Source of the DNA: Chondrus crispus | Lineage: Eukaryota > Rhodophyta > Florideophyceae > Gigartinales > Gigartinaceae | Assembly: GCF_000350225.1 (NCBI RefSeq) | Contig: NW_005179218.1 | Coordinates: 1-64,000, forward strand | Reading direction: 5' to 3' | Length of the DNA stretch: 64,000 nt | Shown: in pieces, positions 51,680 through 60,029 of the stretch | How positions within the stretch are numbered: position 1 is the first letter of the stretch | Layout: each line of letters opens with the position of its first letter | Translations under genes and position numbers: made by a program | The notes under the pieces: model-generated | What the model was told of the DNA's origin: nothing | Databases searched by the model: none | Seen by the model: only the letters and a program-made list of their open reading frames with translations

Positions 51680-53677
51680 TGGACTTTTCGCAGGTGAAGC
51701 GACAGGGGCGTCCATGAGGCATATCAGTACAACCCGTGCAGTCTGAGACTCGTTTCTGCTCATGGAAAGAACGGAAGACCCACTTCGTTTTCCTTCAAGA
51801 CGACTCGATCCAGCAATGCTGTGATCAGGCGGATGTGAAACTCGTGGAAAACTCACATGCCCCGAGTTTTTTGGTATGCTGTGAGTTTTGCGGAACGTGT
51901 TTTTGCAAATTTCACGTTCAGACACTCCGAGCAAAGTCGTCGCCAAAACACACGTCTTTGTGGCTTTACGGACAACTTCACTGCACAATTACATTATAAT
52001 TGATCACTCTGTCAACTTCTAGGAGATGGGACCATCCCCTTGCTGGTCTACCAAGATATCTCTAATAACAAATAGCTGGTCTCTTTGCTGGTCTAGGAAA
52101 CTTTCTGTAACGCCCTTTACGATGCGCTGCGCTCGCCAGGCTAGGGACGGACCCAAATGCCTAACGCTGGATGCTTTGGTGGTGCTGCTGCAAGGTTGAT
52201 CCCGGGCTGAATTAGTGTGGGAGCCTGCCACGGAGGTGAGTGGACAGCCACCTGCAAGAAGGGTCACGCCCATGTCACATCGGAACAATATCATACAGTG
52301 CTGTTCACTGTACCGTACTGTACTGTACTTTTCGGCAGGATACGACCGTCACACATAGGTGTCTTCCTTTCCCAACTTCCTATAATGTAACAATATTCCA
52401 CGGCTCTCATGACTTGTGTACGTGTGACGGTCACAGTCACGGTGAATCATTATCTCGTCCCAGAGCTCCGTGTATAAATATAATATTTTTTATATTCTCC
52501 TCGACATGTAGGCCTATTTGAGGTTCTCTACCTGTTTCATTGACATTGGCTCGCCTATGGGTCTCGTGATTTGTCACAGATCTCAAATGTATTTCGGTGA
52601 ACAGTCTCCCTTTTGACATAAGATGCGGTGACAATTTAATCTTGCCACATTTGGGAAATGGTGGCACACATGACATCCTTCATATCATTTGGTGGAATAC
52701 GAAGAGAGATTAAGGACTTTCATTGTTATGACATCAAGAATATAAGAAAAAGTGGTGGATATGTCAAATCGTATTGGCAGGAGGTCCGCATATTTCATGC
52801 AATGGCAATGAGTCAACATAATCCTCACAACATGAAAGCGAATCACTGTACACAATTTACATTATAGTCTTTTTCGGTCGTCAGCACACCATAATTTCTG
52901 GGATAGCAGTACACATCACAATTTTAATGGAACTCGGTGTCACACATCCTGGATTTTCATTGTACACAGTGCATTTCAACTCCCATTTTTTCGAAACGAT
53001 ACACATAGCGAAATTAATTGGCGGCTGCGGTCCATTCTCGGACTTCATCGGTAATCGGTACACCAAACTTGGCGGTGACAATACGAAGAGGCGAATGTTT
53101 CGGCATTTTGTTGCGAAATGTATGTAAGAATATTCCCGTCGTCGTCGGACATTCACCACCGCCGTCGATACCCATCCTTACGAGTTTGTCGCACCCGACA
53201 GCGCCCTACCTTGGCCATTCGCTTCTGCAGTATACATAATTTGCCATTTCATGTCAGGTATGTTCTCCCTCCGCCATTATACATTATAAAACCACCGTTT
53301 TCTATTGCGAAGCATTGCCGCCTGCATTGCCATTACTATTTGAGCACCAGCACCGTTTTGCCATACTTTTATATGTCCACTTTTAACCACTTACCGCACG
53401 CTCAGTGCGGCTTACATACAGTACATCATACCCAAAAGCCACCCCCACCGATCCATATCCCTTCAACGCTAAATAGCAAAACGCTAAAAAGCAAAACTCC
53501 CATTATACTCAATAAACTCTCAATAGGAAGATAACTCAAGGCGCAACAGGCAAACTAGTCCCTCCCTCTCTTCTCTCTTCTCTCTTCTCTCTCCTCTCTC
53601 CACTCTCCACTCTCCACTCTCCACTCTCCTCTCTCCTCTCTCTCCTCTCCGTGACAAGGAAGATGCGGTCACAAAAT
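51680..53677. other. Gene-poor spacer
   Basis: No supported gene. It contains GTACTGTAC-type repeats at 52304-52330 and a C/T microsatellite at 53563-53651 next to the SET end. Confidence 0.5.
53563..53651. repeat. CT-rich microsatellite
   Basis: Runs of CTCTCTT and CACTCTC units directly downstream of the SET-domain stop. Confidence 0.9.
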
Positions 53678-54406
53678 TTATTGTGAATGGAGTCCAACAG
53701 TCCGCCACTCTATGAAGATATCTCTAATGTAGTCGGCGATCAGTTCCTCTCCAGGATTGATAAGCCTCAATGCCTTGACGCGCATCAGCGTGTGTTTCTG
53801 CAACGCAGACGTCGAGGTCACTTTTGACACCGACAGATCATATGCAACGTTGACGTTTCTCGGATTGGCGAGACGACCGTCAACAAAATCTTTGTGATCC
53901 TTATCATCTGGGCGATAGCGGTGGTCATTGATGAAAGCCCCGACGCAAAATCTGGAAGGGACGATTGAACTGGCCTTTTGTACATCGATAAGGTCCGTCA
54001 CATTCTGAAAAACTCGTCCCTGCGTTGGCACCAGCATGGCATAGGTCATGAAGCGTTCGCGGTCCACTCCCATAAGCCCTTCTCCGTATAGCTTGTTCTT
54101 CGATTTAGACCGAATAAGGTCATGATAGACCAACGTGCCGTAGTAGAGGCAGATGTCGTCGTCAACGTCCAATGTTCTTGTAGCAAAAAGCCCGAGTCCC
54201 GCCTTCGGATGCCGAACAGAAGAGGGCGCCAACGCTACGCCGAATTGAACTGCCTCTATCGCTCGGAGGACGTGGACGTCTGTCTGATGAAAACGACCTT
54301 GTAGTTCGCGTTTCCAAGCGTTGAGCGGAACATTGCGACATTTCTGAATCAACTCAGGGCTTTCCCAGGCCGTTGATAGATAGGCTAGAATGTGATCTGG
54401 AAAAGT
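53678..54406 (-). CDS. SET-domain region (histone-lysine methyltransferase-like)
   Basis: Directly in frame after the TAG of the methyltransferase. It opens the SET fold with KAGLGLFATRTLDVDDDICLYYG, has a central block GAFINDHRYRPDDK and NPRNVNVAYDL where the NHSCxPN core normally lies, and ends with LINPGEELIADYIRDI, the usual closing block with its Tyr. The NHS core is altered, so activity is doubtful or the substrate is unusual; several algal SET proteins deviate here. There is no ATG before the domain. Confidence 0.75.
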   Translation of the reverse strand, partial: TFPDHILAYLSTAWESPELIQKCRNVPLNAWKRELQGRFHQTDVHVLRAIEAVQFGVALAPSSVRHPKAGLGLFATRTLDVDDDICLYYGTLVYHDLIRSKSKNKLYGEGLMGVDRERFMTYAMLVPTQGRVFQNVTDLIDVQKASSIVPSRFCVGAFINDHRYRPDDKDHKDFVDGRLANPRNVNVAYDLSVSKVTSTSALQKHTLMRVKALRLINPGEELIADYIRDIFIEWRTVGLHSQ

Positions 54407-54409
54407 CTA

Positions 54410-56164
54410 GTAGGGAGGTAGGCCCGACGGAGGTGCCCACTTCCCATTCCTGCTTCTTCTATTTCCATTCCTGTTGTGCACATACAGAGCTGCACCATGG
54501 ATGTCGTCGTCCGTCAAGACCTGACCTACGTCCACCAGCTTGTTCATAATAGCCCCCGCGTAGCTCTCAATGACCTTCTTCTTGGCGTGCTCGAAGCACA
54601 CAGCTTCTTTTTCGCAACCAATAAATCTCCTTGCTCCATTATCCTTGTCCAGATTGAAACATGCGATAGCCGTTGAAAATGTTCCGGCAAACGGGTCCAC
54701 AACAATGTCTCCTGCCTGGGAGAAACGACAGATGAGCTCTTTCAAAAGGGACACGCATTCCTGCTCTGGCCTTAGCATGCCAGAGGTATCTCCGATCTTG
54801 ACCATGTGCCGTTCTCCCGGAACGAGTCCCATGACATTGTTAATGACATTGCGAGTCGCAGGGTACTCGGAGGGAACGTAGTTGAAACACTTGTAGTTCA
54901 CCATGAGCCTCCCTTCCTTGAACTGTGGACCCTTCTTCATCACATGAATGACCACTTCTGCCATGTTGGACAGCGCAAACGTCGGACGTCCAGGGAACCC
55001 ATTGCATACAGATGGATGGTATATGCAGTACAGCGGAGTGGACGCAACCAAAAATGTGGGCTGGCTTGCTTGAGACGATGATGATGAGTCTCCAGACGTC
55101 GTAGGATGGGCGGTGAATGCTTCTCTCCATATAGTGAATTGCTGAGCGGAGCAGAATATCAGCGCATGCCCTCCTGGACGAAGCATCTCGTCGACGCAGT
55201 TAACGAAAGACTCATACTGTTCTTTCCGGATTTCATCGTAATCAGCATGGTTGCGGCCCCTGTCCCTTCGGACATTGAAGGGAGGGTCCGTCAGGACAAG
55301 CTGAACTTTTCCATGCAACTCTTCGTCATCGGTCAGGGCATCGTACGCTTCAATGAAAGATTCAAAGTGGCAGTTGTACATCCTCACGGCTGCTTTCCTC
55401 ATCTCAGAGAAAACGATCCGCTCGTTGTGCACGTCCTCTCCCTCATTCAAAGCTTCCAGAGAGGCTTCATCCGACGCAGTTGAAGTGGATTCAGCCTCCC
55501 CCACCACTTGAAGAACGTGCCGTGCACATACGACCTGACTAGAAGCAGAAGCCAGATTCGTCGTTGCACCTGGCGAAGGAGGAGGAAAAGGATCACTGGG
55601 AAGAGCCGCTGAGGAAGCGATTTCACTCGTATAGGATTTGACCTGTCTCACCAATGCTGCACAGTAGGATCGGAATCTCGGGGGGAGGATGTCCCTGCGT
55701 CGAACGTAATTGGTCAGCAAGAACATTTCCTTGACTTCTTTAGCAGAGTAGAGATCACTTGACAATAATGCGCCTTCCAAATCTTGAAAAAAGTCTCCCA
55801 CAAACTTGCGAAGGTTGCTGTCAACGATTGCAGGCCAATCAAAGGCATCGGTAAAGGTCTTCCCTCGATCGTTTGTTGCCGGCATGTCTTCAACAAACTT
55901 GACCAGCGTAGACAGTGGTGCAAACCCTTCTTCTCGGGTTGGAATCACTTCAAACTGCGCCAAGGGAGATACCAATCTCAAGTAGGGTGCACTCATCCTT
56001 TCCAAGCTTTGAAATCCGAGGTACTCTGCAAAGCAATTCCAAGCACCGACAACAGTCTCGATGATGTAGCCAATCTTCTGCGGAAGTGGGTCCCGCAAAT
56101 CGGTTAGACCTTGTACAGAGGGAACTTTGACAGCCTCATCAGGCGTTGCGTTCAGACGTCGTCG
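54410..56164 (-). CDS. DNA methyltransferase domain (N6-adenine, beta-class order)
   Basis: The catalytic motif IV is LTDPPFN (Asp codon at 55286-55288), the form used by adenine-N6 methyltransferases. The AdoMet-binding motif I comes later, as VVDPFAGTFSTAIA near 54670-54700, followed by RRFIGCEKEAVCFEHAKKKV. Motif IV before motif I is the beta-type order of the N6_N4_Mtase family. About 400 residues precede the domain, with an acidic/Ser-rich linker (VVGEAESTSTASDEASLEAL). The first usable ATG after the TAA is at 55996. Eukaryotic members of this kind are rare and often linked to mobile elements or bacterial transfer. Confidence 0.8.
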
Positions 56165-56957
56165 TTAACTCGGCCTGCTGTTATTGACAATTGCCATGAG
56201 CTTGACCACGGCTGAGACGTGTAGCAGCTGTTGAAAGGGGGTTGCTTCAGTAGTCGGGAAAGGACTTGACTTGCGACGAGTCTTGCTCTCTCCGATGAAC
56301 GTGAATGAAGGGCAGATCAACGCCATAAATCTCATAGGAAGGTGTGAAGTCAGGACATGCTCGATAAGAGCACGAACACGTCCATCCGTTCCTCTTGTCG
56401 CAAACGTGCTCTTACACATGCGAAACGATCTCGCATTAGATCGCAAATCCACCATGTCCGTACATGACTCTTTCGTATGAGTATACAGCAGGACGTTTCC
56501 AGACAAAGACTGAAGCAGTACTTGAATGGGCCGTGGGGTCGTCTGTGCGGAGAAATGTGAAGACAACACCCATGCCATGTAGTCTTTCCATGATATTTCG
56601 TTGCCGGGATGTTCATGTCTCCAAAGGTCGAGCACTTGATACGAGTGCAGGACGAATCTTCACGTCTTTCCTAATTCCTTAAACGTGTAGTCACCGTCTG
56701 CTGCCATATTTTGGATTCTGGAGACGGCGGCGCTCGTAGTGCAGGACTTGTCGTGCAGCGAGCGAAGAAAGGAACGGAATTGCAAAAGATAAAAGTTCCG
56801 AAAGGCGGTCGCCAAAATACCCCTGGCGGTCGGATATTACTCGGCGCCCGTCGTTTGTGGTGGTTGACAATGAGAGTGGGTGTATGATGAGGGAAACGGA
56901 AAAGGGATGCACGATGCTCAGATTTGGAACAAGGAAAGAGGATATAGTCGTACGAAG

Positions 56958-56978
56958 GTGTGTGTGTGTTTGCGTTTG

Positions 56979-57034
<56 letters not shown>

Positions 57035-57078
57035 TGTGTGTGTGTGTGTGTATGTGTGTGTGTGTGTATGTGTGTGTT
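56958..57078. repeat. GT microsatellite
   Basis: Long (GT)n with occasional AT interruptions. Confidence 0.95.
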
Positions 57079-57209
57079 TATATGCGTTAGTAGTCAATGA
57101 TCAGTGATCAGTTCCAAGTGATCGGTCCAAGTGATCGGTGCACTGCAAACACACAGTAGTATGGGTATTGAATTGTGATTATAAATTTTGGTGAGAAATG
57201 ATACCTAGT

Positions 57210-57530
57210 GTCGTACGGCACCCCTCCCAGGCATGTGATCAGCGGCGGCTGATCACACGACGCCAACGGAGAGTTAGAACTAATTAAAATACGTAAATAA
57301 TGCATTTGCACAGGATGCAAAAAGTACAGCAGTGACACGCATACGTTTGTTCAGAAGTGATGCAAATATGCAGCAGGGTCATGAAGACAAGTGTGTTTCG
57401 AGAAGTATGAAAATTTTATACAGCAATGACGATGTCGTAAGACACCCCCTGCTGGCCTGTGATCAATGGCCACTGATCACAGTGGCCACTGATCACAGCC
57501 CCCCACTGATCACAGGACGCAACCTACTTC
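57210..57530. repeat. Paired TGATCA palindrome cluster
   Basis: Two related blocks. The first contains TGTGATCAGC-GGCG-GCTGATCACA (57236-57259). The second contains TGTGATCAATGGCCACTGAT and three further CTGATCACAG units (about 57458-57518). Both are preceded by TCGTAnGnCACCCC and followed by GACGC and AAC, so they are diverged copies. Single TGATC units also occur at 57095-57140. Confidence 0.75.
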
Positions 57531-57726
57531 ACAACCACCTTTTTCAACGTCCACCTCTCTTAGACAAACACGTATTTATAAGTGCGGCGCCCCCGTCACT
57601 GAAAAAGCGGCGCTCTAGTACTACAACAACGCACGGTTACGAATACTGCAGAGAAAATGGGACAACTATATGGAGTATAGGGGAGGAAACCCCAAAAAAC
57701 TTTTTAAAGATACTTGTTTACATAAA

Positions 57727-57983
57727 GAGATAGAGGGAAGAGGAGATGCAGCCAGAGAGGCGGAGAGGGAGGGATAGAGAGAGAGAGGGAGACAAAGAAA
57801 GAGAGATGGACACAAATATGGAGAGATGGACACACACATAGATAGATGGTCACATACATAAAGAATTGGACAGACACATAGAGAGATGGGTATACACATA
57901 GAGAGAGACAAAGAGAGAGACAGAGAGAGATAGAGAGAGAGACAGAGGGAGAGACAGAGAGAGAGACAGATGGAGAGAGAGAG
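57727..57983. repeat. GA-rich satellite
   Basis: GAGAGAGACAGAG-type repeats with interspersed GATGGACACACACATA units. Confidence 0.9.
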
Positions 57984-58293
57984 GTTTATCCAACCATTTC
58001 TGCAATCGGGGGTATGCACTCCATTTATTGTCCAGCTAGGCATTATGGAATTGTAAAGGAGGTGATGGTTACTTAGTCACTATCGTACCACCGTTAATTT
58101 TCTCAAACGATTAGACCAATGGCAGTAAGATGACTAGTTAGACCACGGAACCAAATAGTTGGTATGAGTTGCGGGCACCAATGCACTCATCTACTTTTAC
58201 TGCCCCCGTAAATCTTGAAAAGAATGTAATGCATCTTATACCTCGTCTTTATTCGCAACAATTCTTACTTTGTGATGAAAATTGATATAAATA

Positions 58294-58348
58294 TTATTTT
58301 TGGGGATTATTTTGGAGGAATAACCTCCAAAATAATCCCCAAAAATAA
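58294..58348. repeat. Perfect 25-bp hairpin with AATAA loop
   Basis: TTATTTTTGGGGATTATTTT plus GGAGG pairs exactly with its complement across a 5-nt loop. It sits directly beside the foldback cluster at 58358-58633. Confidence 0.92.
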
Positions 58349-58357
58349 CATACTTCT

Positions 58358-58633
58358 AGTATGGCTGGCCACCCACACAGCATTTGTAAATCTTGTCGCG
58401 CGACGGGGCGGCATTCCAATGTCTTACACGTGTGGACCACGTGTAAGGCATTGCGTTTGGGTCCACACGTGTACTCCAGTAATGGTCGTCGCGCGACAAA
58501 ATTTATAAAAGCTGTATGGGTGGCCAGCCATACTGGAATCGACCTCTAAAAAACTAACAAAAATTAATATAGTTCCAGTATGGCTGGCCACCCATACAGC
58601 TTTTGTAAATTTTGTCGCGCGACGGCCATTACT
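58358..58633. repeat. Foldback/MITE-like inverted repeats, left cluster
   Basis: Three copies of an approximately 50-bp unit built on AGTATGGCTGGCCACCCATA, ACAGC and TTGTCGCGCGACGG: forward at 58358-58406, reverse at 58478-58536, forward at 58575-58633. The last two form a 59-bp stem with about two mismatches. Between the first two is the palindrome TTACACGTG-TGGAC-CACGTGTAA. The unit itself ends in the self-complementary TCGCGCGA. Confidence 0.9.
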
Positions 58634-59150
58634 TATCATACCAAAGAAACTTGCCTGCGCATGCAGGCCGGCCCCGTACCTCGTACTATCCACATCTTGC
58701 CGTCCAGATTTCCTACCGCAGCCACTGTGCATATAGCACCGTGAAATTTCGTCTACAACAAGGCATTAGCTACGCTAGCTGTACCTGGTCCTCAATTGCC
58801 ACTGCCGCCCTAGCCCGTATGGCATCCTACATCACAGACTTAACACTATCCAGTCCAAGCGTGACATTTGTCCATAGATATCTGTCGATATGAGATAGCA
58901 TTCGCAACAATAGTCATCGAATAAAGCATTTACATCCAGAGTCAAGGTATACCCCCCGCTGTAGTCCAGGTATACCCTACCATTACTAACCAACATATAC
59001 CAACTATCATGGAATTGGATGTGTCTAAAACCCCCCAATTTCATACTTGCAGTCCTAGAGTGCGGTTCCAAGACTGCGATTAGACTCAAATGCATGAAAC
59101 AACAACCGTTTACAAAAAACCTACTGAATAGAAAGTATGCTACTACTCAT
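58634..59150. other. Spacer between foldback cluster and dioxygenase gene
   Basis: No gene seen. It is the 3' flank of the minus-strand dioxygenase ORF. Confidence 0.5.
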
Positions 59151-60029
59151 CTACTCATCAGAGCTCGAGCTCTCATCTGTCATTTCTTCATCTTCCTTCT
59201 CTCCCCTATCCTCTTCCATACCTCCCAGTTTCAACGGTTCCCTAGCGCCCACCTCGTCGTCAGTGTTGTCGTCTACGATGGCCCTGAAAGGAGGCTTGGA
59301 GTCCAAGTTAATATGCACACCATCTGGGAGATTTGTGCCCTTGGGGACAAAGTACAGATGGTATCTCAACTGACCCGAGTCCCCAAGATAGTCATCAAAC
59401 CCGGCACCGCAGTGAAATACATCACCCCTCCCCACGAAAATGGAAAACGGTGGGATGTTCACCATTACGCACACCATCCCCCGCGACACAGACCCAAGCG
59501 TTCCAGTTCGGGCCGACGCAACCACAGTGTGCAAATTGGGACATACCCATATCGGCACTTCCGTCTCCGCAGTACACAACACGAAGAACCCAGGGAGCTT
59601 GTCACGGCTTAACGTCTCCGTTCTCGACATGCTCTCAAAGTCCGTGTGCAGCTGTTGGCGCTTGCAACCCTTGGTCGTCACCAACCATCGACCCCCCGTG
59701 TGCGGAGTGTACATTTCCCTATCTCCCCTCCCTCCACAGTTGTCTCCGATCTTCAAGGCAGCCATGCATTGTCCAATGCGAAGGTCAAGAAGAGCACGGT
59801 TTCGACACATCCATACCTTCCCGACATCCTGCCCAACCACATTCGTCAGACCATGATTCGTCGAGGTGAAACGCCCAACGCCCTTCTTCCCATCTATGGC
59901 ATCTTGGTTACCACCACTGTTCACAATCCCATTCCATACCGTCCTATTCTCGCTCTCTTTCAGAGCTTCCCCTCCCGGAAACATCCCTTCAGTCTCCTTG
60001 TGCAGCCGGATGTAGAAGGTAGGATCCAT
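59151..60029 (-). CDS. 2-oxoglutarate/Fe(II) dioxygenase-like domain
   Basis: 292 residues from ATG 60029; the frame continues upstream without ATG. The metal ligands fit CKRQQLHTDFES (His at 59646-59648, Asp two residues on) and GRGDVFHCGAGFDD (distal His at about 59414). An Arg 16 residues later (LRYHLYFVP) would bind 2-oxoglutarate. This is the HxD...H...R set of the double-stranded beta-helix dioxygenases, which include DNA and histone demethylases. The acidic C-terminus (EEDRGEKEDEEMTDESSSSDE) is long. The N-terminal end overlaps the last 70 nt of the ParB-like frame and is probably its continuation after a frameshift near 60050. Confidence 0.75.
   Translation of the reverse strand: MDPTFYIRLHKETEGMFPGGEALKESENRTVWNGIVNSGGNQDAIDGKKGVGRFTSTNHGLTNVVGQDVGKVWMCRNRALLDLRIGQCMAALKIGDNCGGRGDREMYTPHTGGRWLVTTKGCKRQQLHTDFESMSRTETLSRDKLPGFFVLCTAETEVPIWVCPNLHTVVASARTGTLGSVSRGMVCVMVNIPPFSIFVGRGDVFHCGAGFDDYLGDSGQLRYHLYFVPKGTNLPDGVHINLDSKPPFRAIVDDNTDDEVGAREPLKLGGMEEDRGEKEDEEMTDESSSSDE

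Larger units (their letters stand above)
53678..56707 (-). pseudogene. Adenine-DNA-methyltransferase/SET-domain fusion, one frame with three stops
   Basis: From ATG 56707 (MAADGDYTFKELGKT) one frame of 1010 codons runs to 53678 without any indel. It is broken by TGA (56660-56662), TAA (56165-56167) and TAG (54407-54409). Neither the methyltransferase nor the SET part has its own suitable ATG directly after a stop, and the residues on both sides of each stop read naturally, so the intact ancestor was probably one polypeptide. N-terminal about 180 residues: unassigned helical region. Middle: beta-class methyltransferase. C-terminus: SET. It is a pseudogene unless stops are read through or spliced. 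Confidence 0.75.

Noticed and set aside
57727..57983. CRISPR-like array
   Set aside because: The repeats are GA/CA satellites without uniform spacers, and the genome is eukaryotic.
59035..59080. tRNA-like GGTTCCAAG with GCAGTC/GACTGC pairing
   Set aside because: Only a short hairpin; no cloverleaf.
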